DNA of 64,000 nt. It comes from Chloroflexota bacterium (GTDB lineage Bacteria; Chloroflexota; Anaerolineae; Anaerolineales; Villigracilaceae). The DNA is taken from assembly GCA_016235445.1 (NCBI GenBank), contig JACRLB010000003.1, positions 124,001-188,000 on the forward strand. The letters run 5' to 3'. The notes under the pieces were generated by a model. That model saw nothing but the letters and a program-made list of their open reading frames with translations. It was not told where the DNA came from and did no database searches. Below are positions 43,135 to 51,709 of this stretch, one piece after another; position 1 is the first letter of the stretch, and each line of letters opens with the position of its first letter. The position numbers and the translations under genes were made by a program.

Positions 43135-44193
43135 CTAGAACTGCTCCAAAAACCGCACATCGTTACCCCAGAAGTAACGGATGTCGTTGATCTTGTTTCT
43201 CAGCATCAACTGGCGTTCGGGTCCCATGCCCCAGGCGAAACCTGAATACACTTTGGGGTCATATCCGCCGTTTTGCAAAACAACGGGGTGTACCATGCCG
43301 CAACCGAGAATTTCAAGCCAGCCAGAATTCTTGCAGACCTGGCATCCCTTGCCGCCGCAGACGAAACATTCCACGTCCACTTCGGCGGAGGGTTCCGTGA
43401 ACGGGAAGTACGAAGCGCGGAAGCGCAGTCTCGCGCCTTCGCCGAACATGCGGCGCACAAAGTCTGCAATCGTCCCCTTCAAATCCGCGAAGGTGATGTT
43501 CTTGCCAACGGCCAACCCCTCCACTTGATTGAACTGAATCTCCGAGCGGGCGGTAATTTGCTCGTAACGGAAACACATGCCGGGTAGAGCGATGCGGATC
43601 GGGGGTGGGTTCTGCGGATTCGTCGCGGCGTGTTCTCTCATCGCGCGGATCTGTCCGGGCGAGGTATGCGTCCGCATCAAAATGGGGTTATCACTGCGGC
43701 CATCCGCTTCGATGAAAAACGTATCCTGCATATCGCGTGCGGGATGATCGGGCGGGAAGTTGAGCATTTGGAAATTCATGTCATCGGTCTCAACTTCGCG
43801 CGAGGTGTAGACCTGAAAGCCCATCTCTGCCAAAATTGCCAGCACACGCCGCAACTGCTGTGTGGATGGATGCAGTCTGCCGATGTGTACCGAACGCCCG
43901 GGCAGGGTCACATCCAGTTTTTCTTCTTCGAGCGATTTCGCCAACGCGGCATTTTTCACCGCTGCGGCTTTTTCTTCCAAAGCAGATTCCAACGCCCCCT
44001 TCACACGGTTCGCCTCCGCGCCGACAACTGGCTTCTCTTCCTTTGAGAGTTTCCCAAACCCGGCAAAGACCTGCATCAGCGGCGAACTGCGCCCAACGTG
44101 TGCCACGCGCCAACTGTCCAGAGCGGCCTGATCCGTAATCGCCGCCAAAGACTCCAGCGCAGATTTTTCGATCTCTTTCAATTTATCCAACAT
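43135..44193 (-). CDS. pheS: Phenylalanyl-tRNA synthetase alpha subunit
   Basis: The 352-residue catalytic subunit, which activates phenylalanine. An N-terminal coiled coil is followed by the class II core with RTHTSPGQIRAM, motif 2 around IRIALPGMCFRYEQITARSEIQFNQVEGL and motif 3 GFAWGMGPERQLML. A CxxC pair in CFVCGGKGCQVCKNSGW is a zinc-ribbon-like insert. The ATG at 44193 follows GGAGG. Transcription begins at 44587-44615 and passes a T-box with a UUC specifier. pheT follows after a 101-base gap with an AAACACGAAGGACAC repeat. Confidence 0.95.
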   Translation of the reverse strand: MLDKLKEIEKSALESLAAITDQAALDSWRVAHVGRSSPLMQVFAGFGKLSKEEKPVVGAEANRVKGALESALEEKAAAVKNAALAKSLEEEKLDVTLPGRSVHIGRLHPSTQQLRRVLAILAEMGFQVYTSREVETDDMNFQMLNFPPDHPARDMQDTFFIEADGRSDNPILMRTHTSPGQIRAMREHAATNPQNPPPIRIALPGMCFRYEQITARSEIQFNQVEGLAVGKNITFADLKGTIADFVRRMFGEGARLRFRASYFPFTEPSAEVDVECFVCGGKGCQVCKNSGWLEILGCGMVHPVVLQNGGYDPKVYSGFAWGMGPERQLMLRNKINDIRYFWGNDVRFLEQF

Positions 44194-44212
44194 ACACGCC
44201 TCCAGTATTTTT

Positions 44213-44288
44213 CCGTACCGCAAGATTCTTGCCCTGAGTTTATCGAAGGGTATCTTGCGCGGCTCGCAACATGAATGTTGCGGTACGA
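44213..44288. repeat. GTACCGCAAGAT inverted repeat in the pheS leader
   Basis: CGTACCGCAAGAT and ATGTTGCGGTACG are the outer parts of a 76-base inverted repeat that includes TATCTTGCGCGGCTCGCAAC in the centre. It lies between the T-box terminator and the pheS ribosome binding site, so it is part of the mRNA leader. Confidence 0.72.
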
Positions 44289-44295
44289 AATTAAC

Positions 44296-44583
44296 AAAAA
44301 CCTCCCGTCCACAAATGGGACGAGAGGGAATTCTCGCGGTACCACCCAAGTTCATCGTTACCGATGCTCTTTGTGCCGACAATCATCGGCTTCCCGAATA
44401 ACGCTGGGATTGCGTCCCGCACTACTGGTGGCGCAAGATGTCATCTTGCGTTACGTTCACACGAGAGGCTCGAGAGGGAACTTCAACGGGTTTCGGTCGA
44501 GTGCAATCTCAACAACTGCCTTGCACATCTCTGGCGGCTTCTGCCAGTCTACTTTCCTCTGTCACTGCCTTTTATTTTGTTGC
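44296..44583 (-). promoter_or_regulatory. T-box riboswitch of pheST
   Basis: On the minus strand Stem I opens with GAGGAAAGTAGACTGG and CAGAGAT. A TTC specifier lies at 44478-44480 inside GAAGTTCCC and fits phenylalanine. The T-box GGGTGGTACCGCG is at 44335-44347 and the terminator at 44296-44329 has CTCTCGTCCC and GGACGGGAG arms with TTTTT. A repeat-family palindrome (44432-44450) lies between Stem I and the antiterminator. Confidence 0.92.
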
Positions 44584-44586
44584 CGT

Positions 44587-44615
44587 AATTATCTGCGGAA
44601 TCAAGCGGTTGTCAA
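44587..44615 (-). promoter_or_regulatory. Promoter of the pheST T-box transcript
   Basis: TTGACA (44610-44615) and ATAATT (44587-44592) on the minus strand are 17 bases apart. The start site would lie about 7 bases further on, just before the T-box Stem I. Confidence 0.65.
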
Positions 44616-44631
44616 GTGCGGCTGGCTTTGA

Positions 44632-45155
44632 CAATACGGCTTTCTCAAAGTCTGAAAATCTTTAACGCGAATGGCGCGAACGAAACGAATGGCGCGAATT
44701 TTTCTTTATTTTCGTATCATCTCAATAAAACGGGGTGTTTATGCACCGTCCCGAAGGTTTTGCGAAAGGCTACTCAAATTTGTAGAAACCTCCGGGACGT
44801 TTCCCCTGATTATTGAGAAGATACGTATTTTCGCGTAATTCACCCAGTTTGCGTAATTCGCGTTAAGCTTTTGCCATAAACTTGTAAAATGGTCAAGCTA
44901 CTTTGAGAAAGCCACAGCTTTGACAACAATATCTCTGAGAAAGCCACAGCGCTCACCCTGTTGCCCGTTTAGCCATCTGGTCAATTCCCCAATCTCCAAT
45001 CTCCAATTCTCCGTGTGCAAGCAAAGGTAGTCAGGGGAGGTAGATTGTTCGCTGGGCTGTGAAAACCCCTCACCCTGCCCTCTACCCTTACGGGCACACG
45101 TCCCTCAGGGAGAGGGGGGAGTCGACACGGCGAAAAGTCTTCATACTTGGGGTGA
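44632..45155. repeat. Gene-free region of nested inverted repeats upstream of comEC
   Basis: GGCTTTCTCAAAGT (from 44638) and ACTTTGAGAAAGCC (to 44914) bound a compound element. Inside, CGTATCATCTCAATAA and TTATTGAGAAGATACG enclose a CGTCCCGAAGGTT repeat (44753-44801). A second GAGAAAGCCACAG copy follows at 44939-44950. From 45066 to 45120 there is a CCCTCACCC/GGGAGAGGGG repeat of the family found in rlmD. No gene is seen. Confidence 0.65.
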
Positions 45156-45170
45156 GGGAAAAGGGGAAGG

Positions 45171-47519
45171 CTGACAACCTTTGTATCCTTCCTCGCAGGG
45201 ATCGTACTCGCCAGCCTCCTCTCCCTCCCCACCTGGGCATGGATTCTAGTTTCTGCCATCTTCTTTCTCCTCTTCCTTTTTCTTCGTAACCGCACATTGC
45301 AGGTCGTCTCCTTCCTCCTTCCTCCTTTCTCCTTCATCCTTTTAACCTCCCTCTTCCTCGGCTCCGCCTACTACCAATTCCGCCAGCCAAACATAGATGC
45401 CTTCCACATCGCCTTTTACAACGACCGCAATTACGATTTACTAATTACAGGCTCTCTGGTAGAACCTCCCGACTATCGCGACAACTACACCAACCTCAAA
45501 CTCCAAACCGAAGCCGTGGACACAGGCGATGGCAACCTGCCCGTCTCCGGATTCATCCTCGTGCGCGTGGCAAAAAACAAAATTTATGAATACGGCCAGC
45601 GCGTGCGTCTGCGCGGACAATTAAAAACCCCGCCCGAAAACGAGGACTTTTCCTACCGCGATTTTCTCGCGCGCGAAGGCATTCATTCGTACATGTCCAC
45701 TGCCGAGGTGACGGAACTGCCGGGCAACGACGGCAATATTTTCTACAGGCAGGTGTACAAACTAAAAACAACATTGCTCGAAAAAACATACCGCCTGTAC
45801 CACGACCCCGAAGCCTCATTGTTCGCGGGCATTTTATTCGGCGTGGATACGGGACTCACACGTGAATTACAAAATGCCTTCAAAAACACCGGCACGGCGC
45901 ACATCATTGCCATCTCAGGTTTTAATATTGCCATCATCGCGGGGCTTTTCTTTTCCATTTTCAAACGGCTCACCAACGAACGCCTCGGTGCAGGCATCGC
46001 GATCGTTGGCATTTTTATGTACGCCTTCCTCGTCGGCGGCGATGCGGCAGTGATGCGCGCCGCGTTGATGGGCAGTATTTCATTGCTGGCGCGTCAGCTT
46101 GGCAGGCGCAACATGGGCATGAACGCGCTCATGGTAGTTGCGCTCGTCATGGCGCTCATCAACCCGCTGGTGATTTGGGATGTGGGCTTTCAACTTTCGT
46201 TCTTCGCCACACTGGGCCTCATTTTGTACGCCGAACCCTTCTCGAATTTCACCGCCAATCTCATTGCCAAAATTTCAAAACATGATACAAGTGTGTTCAC
46301 CCGTATCGTCAATGAAAACGTCATCCTCACCCTGGCGGCTCAACTGACAACCATTCCGATCATGGCTTACCACTTCAAACGCATCTCCCTCATCTCGCTC
46401 ATCGCCAACCCCTTCATCCTGCCCGTCCAACCCGCAGTGATGATCGTCGGCGGGCTGGCAGTTTTCACCAGCCTCATCATTCAACCGCTCGGCCAATTCA
46501 TCGCGTGGATCGCCTGGCCCTTCGCCGCGTACACCATCCGCGTTGTGGAATTTTTTGACAGTATTCCAAATGGGACGATCTTCCTCGGCGACTCGTCCAT
46601 CTGGCTGGTGACTTCCTTTTACATCGCGCTTCTTGCTGTAACCTTCAACTGGTCGGCCATTAAAAGCAGGCTCCAATCCCTGGCAGGTTCGCTTCGAGCC
46701 GTTGCATTGACATTGACCCTCGCGGCCATGTTCGTTTGCATGGTTGTGTTATGGCGCTCCGCATCCACCGCAGGGGATGGGCAATTCCACATCACCTTCC
46801 TCGAAGTCGGCTCGGCAGATGCGGTGCTCATCCAAACGCCCGAAGGCAGGAATATTCTTGTCAACGGCGGCGCGAGCACATCCGAACTCTCGGATGAACT
46901 TGGCCGAAGACTCCCGTTCTTCTCCCCCAAATTAGACTGGCTCATCATCGCATCCACAGACGAAGAACAACTTTCCGCCCTGCCGCGTGTCATCGAAAGA
47001 TACCCGCCCGATAACGTTTTGTGGAGCGGAAATGTGCAGGCCTCGTTCTCCGCGCAATTGCTGGACGAATATTTCGCGGCGGAGGGAATCCCCGTCAGCC
47101 GCGCAGAAGCAGGACAAAGGCTCGAGCTGGGTGGCGGCGCATTTATCGAGGCGCTTGCCACAGGTCCGAGAGGAAGCGTGCTTCTCATCCAATATGGAAA
47201 TTTCCGCGCCCTGCTTCCCATCGGCCTCAGCGAAGGGACGCTTGAGTCGCTTGAGTTTGGGAACGCCATTGGCAAGGTGGATGCGCTCCTGCTTGCCGAT
47301 GCGGGCTACGCGCCTTCCAACCCGCCCGACATTTTCGAGAATTTGAATCCGCAATTGGTTGTGTTGAGCGTGGCCGCCGGCGACCCGAACGGCCTGCCCT
47401 CGCAGGATGTGCTGGATTCGCTGGACGGCTATTCGCTCCTGCGCACAGACCGCAGTGGCTGGATCGATCTGAGCACGGACGGCGTTGAAATGCGCGTGAC
47501 GGTGGAACGCGGCGAATGA
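45171..47519 (+). CDS. comEC: DNA internalization-related competence protein ComEC/Rec2
   Basis: A polytopic protein that forms the channel for single-stranded DNA uptake. The order is two N-terminal helices, an extracytoplasmic OB-like domain (PPDYRDNYTNLKLQTEAV, VRLRGQLKTPPE), the competence domain with AHIIAISGFNIAIIAGLFF and GGDAAVMRAALMGSISLLARQ, and a C-terminal metallo-beta-lactamase-like domain (FLEVGSADAVLIQTPEGRNILVNGG). That last domain lacks the usual HxHxD zinc motif. The protein-like frame starts before the first usual start (TTG 45297) and is open back to 45156. A CTG at 45171 is therefore proposed. A repeat lies directly upstream and may have replaced the original start. Confidence 0.88.
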   Translation: MTTFVSFLAGIVLASLLSLPTWAWILVSAIFFLLFLFLRNRTLQVVSFLLPPFSFILLTSLFLGSAYYQFRQPNIDAFHIAFYNDRNYDLLITGSLVEPPDYRDNYTNLKLQTEAVDTGDGNLPVSGFILVRVAKNKIYEYGQRVRLRGQLKTPPENEDFSYRDFLAREGIHSYMSTAEVTELPGNDGNIFYRQVYKLKTTLLEKTYRLYHDPEASLFAGILFGVDTGLTRELQNAFKNTGTAHIIAISGFNIAIIAGLFFSIFKRLTNERLGAGIAIVGIFMYAFLVGGDAAVMRAALMGSISLLARQLGRRNMGMNALMVVALVMALINPLVIWDVGFQLSFFATLGLILYAEPFSNFTANLIAKISKHDTSVFTRIVNENVILTLAAQLTTIPIMAYHFKRISLISLIANPFILPVQPAVMIVGGLAVFTSLIIQPLGQFIAWIAWPFAAYTIRVVEFFDSIPNGTIFLGDSSIWLVTSFYIALLAVTFNWSAIKSRLQSLAGSLRAVALTLTLAAMFVCMVVLWRSASTAGDGQFHITFLEVGSADAVLIQTPEGRNILVNGGASTSELSDELGRRLPFFSPKLDWLIIASTDEEQLSALPRVIERYPPDNVLWSGNVQASFSAQLLDEYFAAEGIPVSRAEAGQRLELGGGAFIEALATGPRGSVLLIQYGNFRALLPIGLSEGTLESLEFGNAIGKVDALLLADAGYAPSNPPDIFENLNPQLVVLSVAAGDPNGLPSQDVLDSLDGYSLLRTDRSGWIDLSTDGVEMRVTVERGE

Positions 47520-47556
47520 TTAATTTGTTTTCGTAAAATCAGTTTTTCACGAAAGA

Positions 47557-47631
47557 CTCTGGAGTCAGGTAGATCACTTGCCCTGTGGGGCCTGCCTGAA
47601 ATGCCGATCAGCAAGCTGATCGACTCCAGAG
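47557..47631. repeat. GACTCCAGAG-type palindromic repeat
   Basis: CTCTGGAGTC (47557-47566) and GACTCCAGAG (47622-47631) are perfectly complementary. Just inside the right arm is the palindrome CGATCAGCAAGCTGATCG (47605-47622), with the same CAGCAAGCTG core as the copies at 1401, 2401 and 55099. Confidence 0.78.
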
Positions 47632-47656
47632 ATGTTCTTCCCCTGGAGGTATGTAC

Positions 47657-48052
47657 ATGACCAGCCTGCTTAAGATCACGAAGACCGAAGGCCCTGTAAC
47701 GATTTTATATTTTGAAGGCCAACTGGATGGACAAACGGAAACCCAGGCCGTTGACCATGCGCGCGCAGTATTGGATGCTGGCGCGCGTTTTTTGTTAATC
47801 GACCTGCATGGCGTGGAGATGGTCACCAGCGCGGGCCTGCGCGCCCTGCACACCATTTACAAAATGTTCACGCCCAACGAAGAGGCGCAAGCCTGGCATG
47901 TTGACCATTCGGATGAAACGTACAAGTCGCCTTATTTTAAATTGGCGAGTCCTTCGTCGCGGGTTCATTATGTCTTGAGCATTGCCGGCTTCCTGCAAAA
48001 TATTCCCATCTACCCAACCTTGCAGGAAGGGCTGGATTCCTTCAACTCCTGA
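47657..48052 (+). CDS. STAS-domain protein (anti-sigma factor antagonist-like), copy 1
   Basis: A 131-residue single STAS domain. The strand-helix pattern and the block LLIDLHGVEMVTSAGLRALHTIYKMF match SpoIIAA-type antagonists, with Ser in TSAG at the site normally phosphorylated by an anti-sigma kinase. It ends in SIAGFLQNIPIYPTLQEGLDSF. A paralogue with the same landmarks is at 48776-49150. The partner kinase is not in the window. The ATG at 47657 has GGAGG seven bases before it. The S51 peptidase gene starts two bases after the stop. Confidence 0.84.
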   Translation: MTSLLKITKTEGPVTILYFEGQLDGQTETQAVDHARAVLDAGARFLLIDLHGVEMVTSAGLRALHTIYKMFTPNEEAQAWHVDHSDETYKSPYFKLASPSSRVHYVLSIAGFLQNIPIYPTLQEGLDSFNS

Positions 48053-48054
48053 CG

Positions 48055-48741
48055 ATGGGTTTTCTACTGCTGGCAGGCGGCGCGGAGTTTGGTGGGCAAA
48101 TGTCCGCGCCCGATTTGCGCGCCATTGAACTGGCGGGCGGTTTCGATGCGCCGATCTGCATCCTCCCCACTGCCGCCGCGCCGGACAACAACCACAAACG
48201 CGCGGGGGACAATGGTACACGCTGGTTTCAAAGCCTCGGCGCAAAAAATGTTTTCACTGCGGATGTGATCGATTCAAAATCGGCAAACGATGAAACCCTC
48301 GCCGCCTCCCTTCGGACCTCGCGCCTGATCTATTTACTGGGAGGTTTTCCCCACTTTTTAGGAGAGACTCTTGCAAACAGTATCTGCTGGCAGGCCGCGC
48401 TGGATGCGCATCAACAAGGCGCGGTCATCGCGGGGAGCAGCGCCGGGGCGATGGTCTTGTGCGAACATTATTACGACCCGTACGAAAAGAAATTACTGCG
48501 CGGGTTGAATTTGATCCCCAACGCCTGTGTCCTGCCGCATCACAATAATTTTGGAAAGGCGTGGGCAAGCCAGCTTGGACAATTGTTGCCAGGTTCGGTT
48601 TTGATCGGGATAGATGAATCCACTGGCATGGTCAATGACGGGGGCAATGAGTGGCAAATCCACGGTGCGGGGGAGGTGACGTTCTATCGGGCAGGATCAA
48701 CCGTCCGTTATGGAAGAGGCGAAAGGTTCTCATTCCCGTAA
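48055..48741 (+). CDS. Peptidase S51/cyanophycinase-like protein
   Basis: A 228-residue protein with the type 1 glutamine amidotransferase-like fold of S51 peptidases. The N-terminal GFLLLAGGAEFGG, the YLLGGFPHFL segment and the nucleophile elbow AGSSAGAMVLCE with catalytic Ser are present. IGIDESTGMV matches the C-terminal family block. Relatives are cyanophycinases, which hydrolyse the Asp-Arg polymer cyanophycin, or alpha-aspartyl dipeptidases. No cyanophycin synthetase is in the window, so the substrate is open. It is coupled to the STAS gene before it and followed by a second STAS gene. Confidence 0.86.
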   Translation: MGFLLLAGGAEFGGQMSAPDLRAIELAGGFDAPICILPTAAAPDNNHKRAGDNGTRWFQSLGAKNVFTADVIDSKSANDETLAASLRTSRLIYLLGGFPHFLGETLANSICWQAALDAHQQGAVIAGSSAGAMVLCEHYYDPYEKKLLRGLNLIPNACVLPHHNNFGKAWASQLGQLLPGSVLIGIDESTGMVNDGGNEWQIHGAGEVTFYRAGSTVRYGRGERFSFP

Positions 48742-48775
48742 ATCGGACATATAATTCGTCAAACTCGGAGGAGTC

Positions 48776-49150
48776 ATGGACACCACCCTGCACATCTCGA
48801 AAGAACAAATCCAGGGAGATATTCCCATCACGGTCCTGCATTTGCGCGGCTGGTTGAATGCCCAAAGCGAGGAGTCTTTGCTGGCGGAAGCCCGCATTGC
48901 CTACGATGAAGGCGCGCGTTTTTTACTGCTCGACCTCGCCGAAGTGGACACGCTCACCAGCGCCGGGATGCGCGCCATGCACAAAGTATACAAGTTGTTC
49001 ACCCCGCAGGAGGAGAGATTGAAGGCGCTGCGCGTGAAGATGTGCAACGCGCCCCAGCAGGTCTATGATGTGTTGGGCATCACCGGCTTTTTACATAATA
49101 TTCCAAATTACGAAACCCTGCGTGAGGCGGTGGAATCGTTTGGGGAATGA
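48776..49150 (+). CDS. STAS-domain protein (anti-sigma factor antagonist-like), copy 2
   Basis: A 124-residue STAS-domain protein. LLLDLAEVDTLTSAGMRAMHKVYKLFTPQEE and ITGFLHNIPNYETLREAVESF closely parallel the first copy, so the two are paralogues from one duplication. The phosphorylatable Ser lies in TSAG. CGGAGGAG precedes the ATG. With two antagonists, differential control by a partner kinase is possible. No sigma factor or anti-sigma gene lies close by; the two-component system downstream is a separate unit. Confidence 0.83.
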   Translation: MDTTLHISKEQIQGDIPITVLHLRGWLNAQSEESLLAEARIAYDEGARFLLLDLAEVDTLTSAGMRAMHKVYKLFTPQEERLKALRVKMCNAPQQVYDVLGITGFLHNIPNYETLREAVESFGE

Positions 49151-49161
49151 ATTGAATTTTC

Positions 49162-49188
49162 GTAGGGCAAATCTATAGATTTGCCCCA
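49162..49188. repeat. GGGCAAATNNNNATTTGCCC palindrome
   Basis: GTAGGGCAAATC and GATTTGCCCCA form a hairpin. The same kind of palindrome is found in frame inside rlmD (3291-3317) and pheT (42032-42058). Confidence 0.65.
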
Positions 49189-49258
49189 TAACAAACCGCC
49201 AACGATAGGGGTTTCGACAAGACTGTCTCATTGGGCACAGAGGCAACCCAGATCAAAT

Positions 49259-49714
49259 ATGCCAATCTATACTCTTGAGTTTCAAACACAAATAAAAGTT
49301 TCTCCGCAAATGATTTACGATCATTTGCGCGACCCGCATAGTTTTGTGGGTCTACAGCCTTTGCTCACGCACGTGGAGGCGGTCCATTTCGATCAGCGGG
49401 ATGGAAAAAGGATGGTCTCCTATGACACGGTGGAGGCCTTCCGTGGGATGGGCATCGTTCTCTATCGCAACCGCATCCATGTGCAGACGGTTTTCACGAA
49501 TCCGCCTCAGCAGTTTGACACGGTGGTGCATAGCTTCCCGAATATCACCTTGAATGTGGAATACAACTTCTCACAGCAGGATGGGGGCACGCTTGTGAAA
49601 GAGACGATGCATATCCAGATGTATGCCTGGCTGGCGAAGTTTGTAACCAATGAAGCAACGAAGGCGCAAACCGCTGTGCTTGCGAACTTGAAGAAGCGGC
49701 TGGAAGGCGTGTGA
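49259..49714 (+). CDS. SRPBCC family protein
   Basis: A 151-residue protein of the START/Bet v 1-like superfamily. The N-terminus IYTLEFQTQIKVSPQMIYDHLRDPHSFVGL and the pattern of long beta strands ending in a C-terminal helix (LAKFVTNEATKAQTAVLANLKKRL) are typical. Such proteins bind lipids or other hydrophobic ligands; the ligand is unknown. The start at 49259 fits the domain; upstream frame does not. It ends seven bases before the response regulator gene and may be co-transcribed with the sensor pair. Confidence 0.8.
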   Translation: MPIYTLEFQTQIKVSPQMIYDHLRDPHSFVGLQPLLTHVEAVHFDQRDGKRMVSYDTVEAFRGMGIVLYRNRIHVQTVFTNPPQQFDTVVHSFPNITLNVEYNFSQQDGGTLVKETMHIQMYAWLAKFVTNEATKAQTAVLANLKKRLEGV

Positions 49715-49721
49715 ATCTTCC

Positions 49722-50414
49722 ATGAGTGAAAAACGCATTCTGGTGGTGGAGGACGAGCCAAGCCTGGCCGAGGTGGTGAGTCTTTATTTAAAGCGCGCGG
49801 GCTTTCAGGTGCAGGTTGCCGCGGATGGAAAACAGGCCATGAATATCCTGGAAAAGCAGATACCGGACTTTGTGATTCTGGATTTGATGCTCCCTGAAGT
49901 GGACGGGCTTGCGCTGACCCGCTGGCTGAGAGACCGTTCGGATGTGCCGATCATCATGGTGACTGCGCGGCGCGAGGAGATTGACCGCATTGCGGGACTC
50001 GAAATGGGCGCGGATGATTACGTGGTGAAACCGTTCAGCCCGCAGGAGTTGGTGAGCCGTGTTCGGGCGGTGTTAAGGCGCATTGGACGGGAACAGCCCG
50101 GGGCGGAGTCGGAGCGGGAGTTGTCTTTTGATTCCATCACCATCAACTCACTCACCCGCATTGTGATGGTGCGAGAGTCGCAGATCGAATTGACTGCAAA
50201 GGAGTTCGATATGTTGTATCTTTTGGCGCGTCACCCCAAACAGGTGTTTACGCGCGCTCAATTGCTCGAGCGGGTGTGGGGCGGCGCGGAGTATATTGAC
50301 CCTGGAACCGTCACGGTGCATGTGCGCCGCCTGCGCGAGAAAATCGAAAGCGACCCGTCTTCGCCGAAACATTTGCTGACGGTGTGGGGCGTTGGATATA
50401 AATTCGAGCCATGA
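49722..50414 (+). CDS. OmpR-family response regulator
   Basis: A 230-residue two-domain regulator. The receiver domain has VVEDEP, the phospho-acceptor Asp in DFVILDLMLPEVDG, TARREE and VVKPFSPQELV. The C-terminal winged helix has LTAKEFDMLYLLARHPKQVFTRAQLLERVWG and VHVRRLREKIE. It should bind DNA when phosphorylated by the kinase encoded next, with which it overlaps by four bases (ATGA). Its targets are unknown; the redox genes downstream are candidates by position. Confidence 0.94.
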   Translation: MSEKRILVVEDEPSLAEVVSLYLKRAGFQVQVAADGKQAMNILEKQIPDFVILDLMLPEVDGLALTRWLRDRSDVPIIMVTARREEIDRIAGLEMGADDYVVKPFSPQELVSRVRAVLRRIGREQPGAESERELSFDSITINSLTRIVMVRESQIELTAKEFDMLYLLARHPKQVFTRAQLLERVWGGAEYIDPGTVTVHVRRLREKIESDPSSPKHLLTVWGVGYKFEP

Positions 50415-51637
50415 AAACATCCCCTGTCTTTCGTTTCATCGCAGGTATTCTGCTGATCTTTCTGATCTCGCTTGCCGTCTTCAATATGATGATGGCGCCG
50501 CCTTTATATGAACTGGGATTGATGGCGTTGTTTCTGGGCATCACTGCATTTGTTTCGGCGCTGGCTGGTTACATCGCGTATCGTTTTGGATGGCTGTCGC
50601 TTTCGCCGACCTTGCGCTGGTCTTTGCTGGGCGGGTACGCGCTATCCAGCCTGCTTACTTTTTTCAACATTTGGTTTTCAGCGCAGTTGATGTTTGCAAG
50701 CCAGCATGACCTTCTGCTTGCGATTGTTCTGCTTGTCTTCGCCAGCGGCATGGCCATGGCGCTGGGATATTTTCTCTCGAGCGCCATTACAGACCGCGTC
50801 CATGTATTGAAAGACGCGGCGGAAAAACTTGCCGAAGGCGATTTGAAAACGCGAGTCCCTGTGTATGGGCGGGATGAAATTGCCATGCTGGCGCATACCT
50901 TCAACCAGATGGCCGAACAACTCGAAGCCGTGGACAGCAAACAACGCGAGCTTGAGCAGTTGCGCGCAGATTTGATCGCCTGGGTTGGGCATGATCTTCA
51001 AACGCCGCTGGCATCCATCCGCGCGATTCTGGAAGCTATTGAAGATGATGTCGTAGAAGACCCGCAAACGATCAAACGCTATTTGAATACCGCCCAGCGC
51101 GATGTGCGCGCTCTTTCCGCGCTGATAGATGATCTCTTTCAAATGGCACAGTTGAACGCTGGCGGCATTCCCCTCGACCGCGCAAAATCGTCCCTCGCAG
51201 ACCTGATCTCCGATACCCTTGAATCGTTTTCAGAGTTGGCCGCCCGTCAGCAGGTGAAACTTGAAGGCAGTGTGGCCGCGGATGTGGACCCCGTCCGCAT
51301 GGATACCCAGCGCATCGGGCGCGTGCTCAACAACCTGATTGGCAACGCGCTTCGGCACACACCCAGTCAGGGTGAAGTAAAAGTCCACGCGCGGCGGACA
51401 GGCGCGGGCGTGGAAGTGAGCGTGTCTGATACGGGCGAGGGAATCCGCAGAGAAGACCTTCCGCATATCTTTGAAAGTTTTTATCGCGGTGAAAAATCCC
51501 GCAGTCGCAACACAGGCGGGGCGGGCCTTGGGCTTGCCATTTCACGCGGAATTGTGCAGGCGCACGGCGGCGAGCTAAACGTCGAAAGCGCACCGCCGCC
51601 ACAGAGGGGAAGTCGCTTCACGTTTAATTTACCCTAA
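50411..51637 (+). CDS. Membrane sensor histidine kinase
   Basis: A 408-residue kinase with four N-terminal membrane helices and little extracytoplasmic sequence, so it probably senses a signal in the membrane. A HAMP domain (VHVLKDAAEKLAEGDLKTRVP) follows, then the HisKA helix with the phosphorylated His in WVGHDLQTPL. The HATPase domain carries NNLIGNALRHTP, DTGEGIRREDLPHIFESFYRG and GAGLGLAISRGIV. It is coupled to the response regulator. The next gene encodes the predicted selenoprotein, 72 bases on. Confidence 0.93.
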   Translation: MKTSPVFRFIAGILLIFLISLAVFNMMMAPPLYELGLMALFLGITAFVSALAGYIAYRFGWLSLSPTLRWSLLGGYALSSLLTFFNIWFSAQLMFASQHDLLLAIVLLVFASGMAMALGYFLSSAITDRVHVLKDAAEKLAEGDLKTRVPVYGRDEIAMLAHTFNQMAEQLEAVDSKQRELEQLRADLIAWVGHDLQTPLASIRAILEAIEDDVVEDPQTIKRYLNTAQRDVRALSALIDDLFQMAQLNAGGIPLDRAKSSLADLISDTLESFSELAARQQVKLEGSVAADVDPVRMDTQRIGRVLNNLIGNALRHTPSQGEVKVHARRTGAGVEVSVSDTGEGIRREDLPHIFESFYRGEKSRSRNTGGAGLGLAISRGIVQAHGGELNVESAPPPQRGSRFTFNLP

Positions 51638-51709
51638 CAAAACTCTCACTCTCGCGTAATCTTTTTGTAAGGAAGTTTTCTTAAAATCACCCCATCATAA
51701 AGGTGATAA

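Noticed and set aside
44194-44382. N-terminal extension of PheS by 63 residues
   Set aside because: It would translate the T-box terminator and a repeat; the GGAGG site and the family N-terminus fit ATG at 44193.
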